From contig JAEETA010000020.1 in NCBI GenBank assembly GCA_016286555.1, positions 1-43,881 on the forward strand: DNA of 43,881 nt. The letters are read 5' to 3'. Every line of letters starts with the position of its first letter. The first letter of the stretch is position 1. A program made the translations under genes and the position numbers. Below the pieces are notes generated by a model that was not told where the DNA came from, ran no database searches, and saw only the letters and a program-made list of their open reading frames with translations. The stretch comes from Lachnospiraceae bacterium. Its GTDB lineage: Bacteria > Bacillota > Clostridia > Lachnospirales > Lachnospiraceae. Shown here one piece after another: positions 25,518 through 33,856 of this stretch.

Positions 25518-27413
25518 TTACCGGTATCTGATCTCGATGTGCTCCTGCGTGGCGCATACCAGATACAGGCCGTTTGCCACCTGTTCCAGGGAGCAACCGA
25601 CCGTCTCTCCGGGTTCCCTGTCTCTCATGCGCAGCAGGAACCACGCTTCGCCTGTAAAGCCCCCCAGATCCGCGCTGACGGACGATTCATCCGATGACCT
25701 TTTCAGGGAAATGTGATCATAGATCTGAACCGCATTGGCCATCTCACTGGCCGTCTGCTCCCGGATGGCAGCAGCATCGGTGGTGATCCAGTCCAGATAC
25801 GATTCAAACCACTCTGACATTTTTGCCCATCCCTGATCTGCATACCGATCTACATCCAGCGTATCGTCCGGATGAAAGAAATGGGACTGCACGAAATGAA
25901 AATTCAGTTCCGACATGGCCATCAGACTGTCATATTCATTGATGTAGGTACCGTAGACGATCCTGGGCATCTCGATGATCCCGTCTTCTGCCACGCCGAA
26001 TTCCTGCTCATACTCTGTTGCCTGACCGTGCGCGTTCGCATGCGTCACATAGAAGCTGGCGATGGCACGTATCTCCGGAACTGCCTCCTTTAGGGCTTCC
26101 CGCCCGGTTTCGGAAAAAATATTGGAGGGCGGAACATAAACCGCAAATTCCGTATTCGGGAAAACCGTATGAGAGAATCTGGACAGTTCCTTCAGGCTGC
26201 TTTCCATCTCTTCCACGGAAGGCCACATGACGTAGGATCCGATCCGCTTTTCGTCATCCTTTCCCTGCAGGATCAGAGGCATATGATTATAGCCGTGGTA
26301 CCCGAGCTCTCCGCGGTTGTTCAGAAGCATGTTCCCAAAGGCCTTAAACTGCGAAGTGGATTCGTTTTTCGGGAAGGGCCCGTTCACCAGGTCGTTGTAG
26401 TCCTCGATGATCACACCGGTATGACGGATGCCGTACTTTTCTTCCCAGTTCAGGATGGTTGCCCACCATACGTTGGAATAAAAGCTGGCGATATCGATCC
26501 CGTAATCTCTACGGATAAATTCTCCATCCCCTTCCGGAACGGGAGACGGAAAGTCATCGAGATAATACACGGAGGAATTGATCACCGGGTAAAGGGTGGC
26601 TTCTTCCATGAGGCTGTATGCCAGGGACAGGAAGCCCCGCATATACTTGTCCCCCATTGCCATGTTCGTTACGACAATATGTCCCTCTCCGTAAGGAACA
26701 TGCCATAATAACGGAACCGCTCCGTCCTCGGAAGACAGATATACCTCGCAGGCTTCGCTGATCTGTGCCTTGAGGGAAATATCCATTTTTTCGGCAGGGT
26801 CCGCAATCAATTCGTACAGCGGTTTTGAGGTACTGCCGACCATCCTATGATCCAGGACACGGACGCCGGAGATTCCCGCAAATTCATTGAATCCGCCCTC
26901 CACGCCCAGCTGCTGACTGATCATGTGAAGCGTCGGCCCGGGTTCCGGCGTGATGGTATTCATCAGGCTTCCGCCGTCTCTGACCCAGTAGATGATATCA
27001 CGAACGGAATCTCCCAGGACTTCCCAATCCGGGAAGCTGATGATCAGGTGATCATAGGAATCCAGCTGCTGCGCAAAGGAAAACTCTCCGGCTTCAAATA
27101 CGTCGTAGTTCACCTTCATGGACTGCAGAACATTGGTCATCTGCTCCGTGATCACTTTCCCGGCGCTCTGGGCATGATCCACCAGAAGCAGGCAGCGGAT
27201 GTCGTCTTCCACCGGCTCAGTGTAGGTGTAATCCTGCACCACGCCCGGTGTAAAGCCTTCCAGCTGGATCCCGTTTCGTTCCAGCATGACCACGATACCG
27301 ATCAGGACCAGGGCGATCAGCGGCAGCAGAATACGGAACACCATTCGATTCTTTTTATTTGGACGATATCTATCCTCGATTCCAGAATTCAAACCATTGC
27401 CTTTCTTCCGCAT
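25518..27413 (-). CDS. DUF2194 membrane-anchored protein, probable PelA-type polysaccharide deacetylase
   Basis: 631 aa. A basic cytoplasmic start and one helix (MVFRILLPLIALVLIGIVVM) anchor it outside the cell. Residues about 65-270 look like a flavodoxin/glutamine-amidotransferase-like domain (LLLVDHAQSAG; LIISFPDWEVL). The rest is a NodB-like deacetylase region: YYLDDFPSP with Asp286-Asp287 and GYHGYNH with His373 and His377, which match the metal-binding Asp and HxxxH of carbohydrate esterase 4. No PelA-type hydrolase barrel is present, so only the deacetylase half of PelA is represented. In Pel systems partial deacetylation makes the polymer cationic. The start at 27413 overlaps the previous gene by 44 bp; a start at 27344 lacks a visible ribosome site and would lose the basic tail. 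Confidence 0.85.
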   Translation of the reverse strand: MRKKGNGLNSGIEDRYRPNKKNRMVFRILLPLIALVLIGIVVMLERNGIQLEGFTPGVVQDYTYTEPVEDDIRCLLLVDHAQSAGKVITEQMTNVLQSMKVNYDVFEAGEFSFAQQLDSYDHLIISFPDWEVLGDSVRDIIYWVRDGGSLMNTITPEPGPTLHMISQQLGVEGGFNEFAGISGVRVLDHRMVGSTSKPLYELIADPAEKMDISLKAQISEACEVYLSSEDGAVPLLWHVPYGEGHIVVTNMAMGDKYMRGFLSLAYSLMEEATLYPVINSSVYYLDDFPSPVPEGDGEFIRRDYGIDIASFYSNVWWATILNWEEKYGIRHTGVIIEDYNDLVNGPFPKNESTSQFKAFGNMLLNNRGELGYHGYNHMPLILQGKDDEKRIGSYVMWPSVEEMESSLKELSRFSHTVFPNTEFAVYVPPSNIFSETGREALKEAVPEIRAIASFYVTHANAHGQATEYEQEFGVAEDGIIEMPRIVYGTYINEYDSLMAMSELNFHFVQSHFFHPDDTLDVDRYADQGWAKMSEWFESYLDWITTDAAAIREQTASEMANAVQIYDHISLKRSSDESSVSADLGGFTGEAWFLLRMRDREPGETVGCSLEQVANGLYLVCATQEHIEIRYR

Positions 27414-28251
27414 GCAGATAGATCCCGCTCTCCTTCAGGCGCTTCAGGACCCCGGGGATACGCTCTCCCTGCAAAGTGACCTGCAGATAGTCCACATAGA
27501 TCCGGTACAGCCCAAACTCTTCCGGCCAGCGCTGCATGGCAGATTCGATCTCCTTCTCCAGTCCGTCCGTCTCCTTCAGGGCGATCCTGCACTCCAGGTA
27601 TTCCAGAACGTACGCCTTGTAATCGGGATAGAGTTCCATCAGTTCCGTCAGTACGGTCTTCAGCTTCTGCCGGTAAATGTTCAGAACATTGCCGGTGATC
27701 AGTGTCGAGTCAATGTACTGTTTCAGGGCACGGCGGTAACCGCGCTTGGCCGAAGTGCTCTCCGGGAGCATCCGGTACGCTTCCTCCGCTTCACTGATCT
27801 GCTTCTCGTATCTGCCCTGGATGGACATCATGCTGGTGGTCGCGTAATGGCTGACCTCGGTGTCATCCGTGGCACTGGCACTCTTCAGCAGGCCGATATT
27901 TTCCTCCGGATTCTTCTGCAGGATATCGATCATCAGCTTCCGCCTTGTCTGCGCATCGTTGACAACGAGCGCCTCCTCCAGCGGAACCGTGATGTCCTGA
28001 TCTCTGGAATCGTTGTGATCGATGCGCTTATAGCGGATCTCATCGATGGTCATCTTCTCCAGACCGATCTCTTTGGTTGCGGATTTCTGCTTCTTCTCGA
28101 CATAGATCTGATCGACCAGGATCAGGATCCCCACGATCGGAAGAAACAGGACAAGCGTATAAAGTCTCGCATGCACCTGGATCCGTTTCGTCGCCATCAA
28201 GATACCGGTGACGATACAGATCAGGGCATGTATCAGTAAAAAGATCATCAT
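27370..28251 (-). CDS. pelE: PelE-like membrane protein with helical repeats
   Basis: 293 aa. Two closely spaced N-terminal helices (MIFLLIHALICIVTGIL and LYTLVLFLPIVGILILV) are followed by a mostly helical cytoplasmic domain of about 240 residues that looks like TPR-type repeats. That is the plan of PelE, which docks on PelD at the membrane in Gram-negative Pel systems. Sequence signatures are weak, so the name rests mainly on layout, size and its place between pelD (5 bp before) and the deacetylase-like gene. Two adjacent ATG codons (28251 and 28248) are possible starts, with a GGAG-containing stretch about 10 bp upstream. Confidence 0.75.
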   Translation of the reverse strand: MMIFLLIHALICIVTGILMATKRIQVHARLYTLVLFLPIVGILILVDQIYVEKKQKSATKEIGLEKMTIDEIRYKRIDHNDSRDQDITVPLEEALVVNDAQTRRKLMIDILQKNPEENIGLLKSASATDDTEVSHYATTSMMSIQGRYEKQISEAEEAYRMLPESTSAKRGYRRALKQYIDSTLITGNVLNIYRQKLKTVLTELMELYPDYKAYVLEYLECRIALKETDGLEKEIESAMQRWPEEFGLYRIYVDYLQVTLQGERIPGVLKRLKESGIYLHAEERQWFEFWNRG

Positions 28252-28256
28252 GTTTT

Positions 28257-30344
28257 TTACTCCGTTACCTTCTCATAGCTGACGCCGGACTTCGACAAAC
28301 GCTCGGATACTTTTCCGAATGCCGCTTCATCGAGTTGGCTCAGAAGCAGATACACCTCTCCGTCCCTGCCGCGTCCCAGGATATCATTGCTGCGGACACA
28401 GCTGGAAACCGCGTTGGAAAGCTCGGTCAGAGACTTCTTATCCTGCACGATCCTGAGCAGTACAAAATCAAGCAGATTTTTGTTTCTCATCTCCCGGCGG
28501 GTCTCCAGGATCGGCGCAAAATACTCCTCCTTCAGCACCAGCGTATCTCCTTCGGTCTCATCGTTGCGCTCCTGTGCTTCCGTTGCGCGCACGAAGGAAT
28601 CGGAGATCAGGTTGGATATGATATTCAGTTTGTTCAGGAACTCCATATTCTGCTGCTTTAACGTTGCTTCCTCGATCATGATGATACCGAGGAGCTCGTT
28701 GTTTCTGTGGATCGGCGCCGCATAGGAAGGATATCCTTCCTTTACCTCCCGGTTGACAAAGGTCTGATTGTCGCGCAGAGCCTTATGCATCTCGGGATAT
28801 TTATCGAGATCCAGCGACTTGGTCAGATGCTCCGAGATGGCGTTGGAGGCTACCATCAGGCGGGCGAAGGGTCTGCCGCCCTGCACGGTGTAGACAGCCA
28901 CCGTATTGTTCTCCAGGATCTCCTCCAGCACGTTGATGGATTCATAGAATACCTTGTCCGGAAGCACGGAATCCAGCCTGGTCACAACCGAATAGATCTT
29001 GCCGAAGCTGTCGCGGTATCCGATGATCTGGCTGTTAAATTCCTCCTTGCCGGAGAGGACTTCATCATAGAGACCTGTGAGGAAGGTGTATTTTTCCTCC
29101 AGGATGTCATGCTCCTCCTTCACATAGATGACATCATCGTCATGCTTGTCCTTCGTATATCCGGTGATGGTACCGAGGATGAAGAAGGTGGCGAAGGGGA
29201 TCCAGTTCTGGATGTTGAAAAAGAGGATCTGCCATTGGGTGATAACCGCATTTTCCACGAGGAATCCGATACAAGCCAGGATTGCGGTAACGACGCCGGG
29301 GACCAGGCCGTTGATCGTACCCATGAGAAGGATCGCGATCAACCGGAAATCAAAGAAATCCAGGAAAATATTATTGGCGGTCAGCCGGTTACAGAATTCC
29401 GCAAGCAGGCATACGATGATCACCTCCAGCACCACGCGGATCCGCTCCCGCAGCTGCCTGCGGTTCTTACGTCTCGTATAGGAGCGGCCCTTACGCAGGC
29501 TTTCCTGCGCCGCAGCATCGAGCATGGCCGGCAGATCCTTCACGAGCTGATGCGTCGGGAACCATCCGTATTCCTTGCGGGCAGTCTCATCTCCGTTTGC
29601 CACGGGGATGGCCGTCACGCTGTCATGGAACCGGACCTTATTGTCCTTACCGCGGACCAGAAGCTCGAATACTTCCTTGAAGGCATGATGATTCTGCCCA
29701 TCCAGATGCATCTCGCTGAAGAGATCCTCCATGGGATCGTCCAGGATCCGGCTCAGAAGCTCTGCCAGGTCCTCATCGTTCAGATAATCGGTCACATCCT
29801 CCGCCGCTCCGCGGAAGGAGAGACTCTCTCCGGAGACCGCCTTGTCGATCAGGTACCAGACTCTGCAGCCGGAGCGCTCGGTTCCGTAGATAAAAGGAAC
29901 ATGCAGGATCGTGATCCGCATCTCGTATTTTTCCGTGAAGGTTTTGCACAGCTCCTCGCAGGCCTTCAACAGTACCTGACGGCTGGGCGTGCCATCCATG
30001 ACGGAAACGTCATAGTACTCGTAGTCATTGGTCGCAACATAGATGAAATGCTTCACACTGCTGCGGCGGGCCTGATACAGGTTGCTTTCCAGGTCTTCCA
30101 GCTCATCGAAGACCTTCACCGCACCATCCAGCGCATGAGAGAAAAAGACGACCGCCTCCGGCCGGAAGGCTGCGTATACCGCGACCTCTTCCTCTTCTCC
30201 TCCCGCCGGGTAGGTGGAAATATTTTTTCCGCCGATGCCGGGAGCCATATGCTCCTTCGACAGGATGCATTTGTAATCCTGGGACAGCCGTTCGGTGAAT
30301 TTTCTGGACAACAGATCCGTGTTACCGGTCAAAAGTACATTCAT
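28257..30344 (-). CDS. pelD: PelD-like c-di-GMP receptor fused to a degenerate SDR/epimerase domain
   Basis: 695 aa. Residues 1-300 resemble an NAD-dependent epimerase (MNVLLTG start, HVPFIYG). However, the Rossmann glycines are largely lost (TGNTDLLS) and the catalytic Tyr of YxxxK is Gln123 before Lys127, so it is probably inactive. Four membrane helices follow at about 318-430, then a GAF-like domain and a C-terminal GGDEF-like domain. In that domain the active-site motif has become RDGEV (660-664), but the inhibitory site RSND (651-654, RxxD) is kept at the usual distance. This is the PelD pattern: it binds c-di-GMP without making it and turns on the PelF-PelG complex. The start at 30344 has AGGAGG 4 bp upstream; an earlier in-frame ATG (30398) would lie very close to the transcription start. 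It is the first gene of the operon. Confidence 0.92.
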   Translation of the reverse strand: MNVLLTGNTDLLSRKFTERLSQDYKCILSKEHMAPGIGGKNISTYPAGGEEEEVAVYAAFRPEAVVFFSHALDGAVKVFDELEDLESNLYQARRSSVKHFIYVATNDYEYYDVSVMDGTPSRQVLLKACEELCKTFTEKYEMRITILHVPFIYGTERSGCRVWYLIDKAVSGESLSFRGAAEDVTDYLNDEDLAELLSRILDDPMEDLFSEMHLDGQNHHAFKEVFELLVRGKDNKVRFHDSVTAIPVANGDETARKEYGWFPTHQLVKDLPAMLDAAAQESLRKGRSYTRRKNRRQLRERIRVVLEVIIVCLLAEFCNRLTANNIFLDFFDFRLIAILLMGTINGLVPGVVTAILACIGFLVENAVITQWQILFFNIQNWIPFATFFILGTITGYTKDKHDDDVIYVKEEHDILEEKYTFLTGLYDEVLSGKEEFNSQIIGYRDSFGKIYSVVTRLDSVLPDKVFYESINVLEEILENNTVAVYTVQGGRPFARLMVASNAISEHLTKSLDLDKYPEMHKALRDNQTFVNREVKEGYPSYAAPIHRNNELLGIIMIEEATLKQQNMEFLNKLNIISNLISDSFVRATEAQERNDETEGDTLVLKEEYFAPILETRREMRNKNLLDFVLLRIVQDKKSLTELSNAVSSCVRSNDILGRGRDGEVYLLLSQLDEAAFGKVSERLSKSGVSYEKVTE

Positions 30345-30408
30345 GGGGCCTCCTGATTCCTTGTAACAATCTCTATGACGATTTGATAAGAAAAACACAC
30401 ATTTTTAG

Positions 30409-30417
30409 ATTATAGCA
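30409..30417 (-). promoter_or_regulatory. Extended -10 promoter of the Pel-like operon
   Basis: On the minus strand TGC precedes a perfect TATAAT (30414-30409). No good -35 box lies at 16-18 bp (TAACCA at 17), which fits an extended -10 type and possible activation. The leader to pelD is about 58 nt. Confidence 0.7.
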
Positions 30418-30480
30418 CACTCATCCCAATATGGTTATAGGCTATTTATACATATTTCGTTTTTCTTGCCGATACACACA

Positions 30481-30515
30481 AAAACAAAGGCACACCCGCG
30501 AAGAGTGTGCCTTTG
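30481..30515 (-). terminator. Rho-independent terminator after the EF-G-like gene
   Basis: An 11-bp perfect stem, CAAAGGCACAC (30485-30495) with GTGTGCCTTTG (30505-30515), is followed on the minus strand by TTTTTGTGTG. It separates the EF-G-like gene from the Pel-like operon promoter. Confidence 0.88.
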
Positions 30516-30560
30516 ATTCGAAAAATTGCGCATATTTATGCAGGTACTACAGGAAAAAAC

Positions 30561-32654
30561 TTAATCCTCCACAGAATTCTCCGCGACCTTGGCTGCTCTT
30601 GCGGCAACCTCCTTCTCCTGAACGTCGCTGGGCGCCTGCTCGTAACGGGCGAACTCATAGGAATACTCTCCCATACCGCCGGTCATGGACCGGAGCACGG
30701 TGCAGTAGCCGAACAGTGCACTCTCGGGCACTTCCGCGTCGATCTGGGTCTTGCCGCCGCCCACGGGATTCATTCCCAGGACTCTGCCGCGGCGCTTGTT
30801 CAGATCACCCATGACATCACCGGTATTGGCATCGGGGACGACGACCTTCAGGCTCTCGATGGGCTCGAGAAGCACGGGGCCGGCCTTCATGATGCCGTCA
30901 CGGAATGCCATCTTGGCAGCCGTCTTGAACGCCATCTCGGAGGAATCTACCGGGTGATAGGATCCATCATAGAGGACAGCCTTCACGCCCACAACGGGGT
31001 ATGCTGCCAGAGGTCCTCTGCCCACGCTCTCCTGGATACCCTTCTCCACTGCGGGGAAGAAGTTCTTGGGAACGGCGCCGCCCACGACTTCCTGCTCGAA
31101 GACGTAAGGAACGTTGGGATCGTCTGCAGGGGAGAAGCGCATTTTTACATGACCGTACTGGCCGTGGCCGCCGGTCTGTTTCTTATACTTGCTGTCCACA
31201 TCGGAGGTCTTGCGGATGGTCTCGCGGTAAGCCACCTTAGGCTGGCTCAGCTCGATCTCTACCTTGTACTCGTTCAGCAGGCGGCTGACGATGATCTCCA
31301 GATGCTGATCGCCCATGCCGTAGAGCAGGGTTTGACGGTTCTCGGCGTCGTTGACGGCCTTCATGGTCAGATCCTCGTGGCCGATCTTCTGCAGCGCCTG
31401 GGAGATCTTGTCCACGTCGCCCTTGTTCTTCGGCTTATAGCGCATGAAGGTGTAAGGCGTGGAGATGTCAAACTTACCGAACTTGATGGGCATTGCCTTG
31501 GTGGACAGGGAGTTGCCGGTGCGGGCTGCGGTGAGCTTTGCCAGAGCGCCGATGTCGCCTGCGTGAAGCTCGGGAACCTCGATGGGCTTGTTGCCCTGGA
31601 GGATATACAGACGGCCGATCTTTTCCTCGATGTCCTTATCGATGTTGTAGATCACATCGTCGGTCTTCAGCACGCCGGAATTTACCTTGATGAGGCTGTA
31701 CTTGCCGATGAAGGGATCCACGATAGTCTTCCAGATGTAAGCGGATTTTGCCTTGGAGAAATCGTAGTCGCAATTGTAGATCTCGCTGGTCTTCATATTG
31801 ATGCCGGCCACGGTACGGTTCTCGGGGCTGGGGAAGTACTTGATCACATCATCCAGCAGTGCGTAAGCGCCCTGGCAGGTGATGGAGGAACCCATGGTCA
31901 CGGGAACGATGCTGCAGTCCAGCACGCTGGTGCGGATGGCTGCACGGATCTCGGCGTCGGAGAAGGTCTCGCCACCAAAGTAGCGCTCCATCATCTCCTC
32001 GCTGGTCTCAGCGACCGCTTCCATCAGAGTCTCTCTGTACTGCTCCAGATAAGGCTTGTTGTAATCGGGAATATCGCAGGAAACCACTTCCTTGCCCTGC
32101 CAGCGGTTTCCGGACTCGGCGATGACATTGACGTAACCTACCAGCTTCTCCTGCTCACGGATGGGAAGATGGAAAGGAGCGATCTTCTTGCCGTACAGAG
32201 CAACCAGATCCTCCACGACCTGACGGTAGGAAGCGTTGTCCACGTCCATGTTGGAAACGTAGATGATACGGGGCAGTTTGTACTTCTCGCACAGATCCCA
32301 TGCCTTTCTGGTACCGACCTCGATACCGGAACGGCCGTTGACTACGATGATGGCTGCGCCGGCTGCGGAAACGGCTTCCTCAACCTCGCCCACGAAGTCG
32401 AAATATCCGGGAGTATCGAAGAAGTTGATCTTGTGATCCTCCCACTCCACCGGAAGAACGGCAGTGCTGATGGAAAATCCGCGACGGATCTCTTCCTTGC
32501 CGTAATCGGTGACGGTGTTGCCGTCCGCTACGGTGCCCATGCGACTGGTCAGACCGGACAGGTATGCAAAACTCTCCGCGAGAGTGGTCTTGCCGCTGCC
32601 GCCATGCCCCAGAAGTACTACATTACGGATCTTGTCGGTGGTATAAACCTTCAT
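30561..32654 (-). CDS. EF-G-like translational GTPase paralogue
   Basis: 697 aa with all EF-G domains, but the G domain is atypical. The P-loop is GHGGSGKTT (16-24) instead of AHIDAGKTT. The PGH motif reads DTPGY, with Tyr84 in place of the catalytic His. The guanine-specificity motif NKMD reads SNMD (134-137). Such changes characterise the EF-G-2-like branch seen in Clostridia and Thermus rather than the housekeeping EF-G of the str operon, so this is a second factor. Its role (recycling, back-translocation or stress) is not established. GGAGG sits 8 bp before the ATG. It is a single-gene transcript with its own promoter and terminator, divergent from the PilZ gene. Confidence 0.92.
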   Translation of the reverse strand: MKVYTTDKIRNVVLLGHGGSGKTTLAESFAYLSGLTSRMGTVADGNTVTDYGKEEIRRGFSISTAVLPVEWEDHKINFFDTPGYFDFVGEVEEAVSAAGAAIIVVNGRSGIEVGTRKAWDLCEKYKLPRIIYVSNMDVDNASYRQVVEDLVALYGKKIAPFHLPIREQEKLVGYVNVIAESGNRWQGKEVVSCDIPDYNKPYLEQYRETLMEAVAETSEEMMERYFGGETFSDAEIRAAIRTSVLDCSIVPVTMGSSITCQGAYALLDDVIKYFPSPENRTVAGINMKTSEIYNCDYDFSKAKSAYIWKTIVDPFIGKYSLIKVNSGVLKTDDVIYNIDKDIEEKIGRLYILQGNKPIEVPELHAGDIGALAKLTAARTGNSLSTKAMPIKFGKFDISTPYTFMRYKPKNKGDVDKISQALQKIGHEDLTMKAVNDAENRQTLLYGMGDQHLEIIVSRLLNEYKVEIELSQPKVAYRETIRKTSDVDSKYKKQTGGHGQYGHVKMRFSPADDPNVPYVFEQEVVGGAVPKNFFPAVEKGIQESVGRGPLAAYPVVGVKAVLYDGSYHPVDSSEMAFKTAAKMAFRDGIMKAGPVLLEPIESLKVVVPDANTGDVMGDLNKRRGRVLGMNPVGGGKTQIDAEVPESALFGYCTVLRSMTGGMGEYSYEFARYEQAPSDVQEKEVAARAAKVAENSVED

Positions 32655-32748
32655 GTGTCAAACCTCCAATAATAGATTTCGTGCGGCCCTTTCGGAAAAT
32701 TGTCAAATTTGCACAAAATTTTCCAAAAATTCGTCTGCACATAGTCAT

Positions 32749-32777
32749 ATTGTACTAGGAATTCGAGTAAAGCGCAA
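32749..32777 (-). promoter_or_regulatory. Promoter of the EF-G-like gene
   Basis: TTGCGC (32777-32772) and TACAAT (32754-32749) are 17 bp apart on the minus strand, giving a leader of about 90 nt. Confidence 0.7.
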
Positions 32778-32843
32778 GGAAGTTATTGTGTTTTTTCACA
32801 GAGGGAAAATTGAGCGAAAAATAGGCCAAATCCGAAATAAATC

Positions 32844-32872
32844 TTGTTTACAGGCGGTCAAAATGGTATAAT
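32844..32872 (+). promoter_or_regulatory. Promoter of the PilZ-VanZ pair
   Basis: TTGTTT (32844-32849) and TATAAT (32867-32872) are spaced 17 bp, and a TG one base before the -10 box makes it an extended type. The leader to the PilZ gene is about 43 nt. Confidence 0.82.
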
Positions 32873-32921
32873 TTCAGAAATTGGACCTATATCATTTTTA
32901 CTAAAGCGAGGGTAAAACGAT

Positions 32922-33257
32922 ATGGAAGAAAGAAGACATGCGCAACGGACGAGCCTGGATTCCAAGCTGGTGATCAAGCGTCTCGATGGGAATACCTCCG
33001 AGGAGCTGAGCATCGAGATCACCGACGTTTCCAAGAGCGGCGTGGGATTCACCTGCCCGAATGCTCTGGAGATCGGTGCAGTATACGAGTCCTTCCTGAC
33101 CATCTGGACGAAGGAAGTGATCCATGCGTTTCTGCAGATCGTCCGCATTGAGCTGAAAGGGGATATGTATTTCTACGGAGCACACTTTGTAGGCATGCCC
33201 GAGATGGATGCAGCGCGCATCGCCACTTATCAGACCGTCACGGAAGAGACGCATTGA
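32922..33257 (+). CDS. PilZ-domain protein, c-di-GMP receptor
   Basis: 111 aa, a stand-alone PilZ domain. The two c-di-GMP-binding signatures are intact: RxxxR as RHAQR at residues 5-9 and DxSxxG as DVSKSG at 35-40, followed by a beta-barrel (VGFTCPNALEIGAVY). Such proteins change shape on binding c-di-GMP and bind a partner. A GAGGG site lies about 9 bp upstream of the ATG. The gene overlaps the VanZ-family gene by one base (TGATG). The Pel-like operon lies 2 kb away on the other strand, so both may respond to the same c-di-GMP pool. The partner is unknown. Confidence 0.93.
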   Translation: MEERRHAQRTSLDSKLVIKRLDGNTSEELSIEITDVSKSGVGFTCPNALEIGAVYESFLTIWTKEVIHAFLQIVRIELKGDMYFYGAHFVGMPEMDAARIATYQTVTEETH

Positions 33258-33856
33258 TGGGCTCTTCTGCCGGAAAAAAGGTACGCGTAACAAAACAGGG
33301 AAAGAAGGTTGCTATCACGGTAGTGAGCGCAATTCTCCTTTCCCTTCTTTATGTGCTGATCTTCTCTTTCTCGGAGCAGGACGGGGAGACCTCCTCCTCC
33401 TTAAGCATGACGATCTCTCGGAAATGTGCGGAGATCCTGGAAGCTCTTCAGCGGGAACATTGGACGGACGCTTACCGCGAAAGCTTAGCGTTGTATTTCG
33501 AGCACCCCATCCGGAAGCTGGCGCACTTTTGCGAATATGCCTGTATGGGGGTGCTGATCTTCGGGATCTGGAGTCCGCACAAGGCTCTACGGCCCTTCCC
33601 GAAGAAGTGGTTCCGGATCGAGGTGCTGTGGCTCTTCCTCAGCGCCGCTGCAGACGAGATCCATCAATTGTTCATTCCCGGCCGCAGCGGGCAATTCGCG
33701 GACGTTCTACTCGATACCGCCGGTGGTGTAACAGGATTTTTTGTGATTTATTTGATTGTTCTATGTATTACCAGGGATAAGAAGAACAGAAAAAGAAAGC
33801 GCAACAGTCACAGGCCCGGTTCAGACAGATACCCGGCGGGCGAGCTCGATCACTAA
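33257..33856 (+). CDS. VanZ-family membrane protein
   Basis: 199 aa with about four transmembrane helices. The conserved VanZ patterns KLAHFCEYACMGVLI and DEIHQLFIPGRSGQFADVLLDTAGG are both present. The protein ends in a basic, polar tail (KKNRKRKRNSHR). VanZ gives low-level teicoplanin resistance in enterococci, but most members of this family are of unknown function, and nothing here indicates a van cluster. The ATG at 33257 overlaps the PilZ stop; the TTG at 33254 could also be read as a start. Coupling to a PilZ gene suggests c-di-GMP-controlled envelope work (inference). Confidence 0.88.
   Translation: MGSSAGKKVRVTKQGKKVAITVVSAILLSLLYVLIFSFSEQDGETSSSLSMTISRKCAEILEALQREHWTDAYRESLALYFEHPIRKLAHFCEYACMGVLIFGIWSPHKALRPFPKKWFRIEVLWLFLSAAADEIHQLFIPGRSGQFADVLLDTAGGVTGFFVIYLIVLCITRDKKNRKRKRNSHRPGSDRYPAGELDH

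Noticed and set aside
28257-30344. Active diguanylate cyclase or active UDP-sugar epimerase in the pelD gene.
   Set aside because: GGDEF reads RDGEV, and the epimerase Tyr and Rossmann glycines are lost.
33257-33856. Glycopeptide resistance from the VanZ-family gene.
   Set aside because: No vanRSHAX genes are nearby, and most members of the family have no link to resistance.
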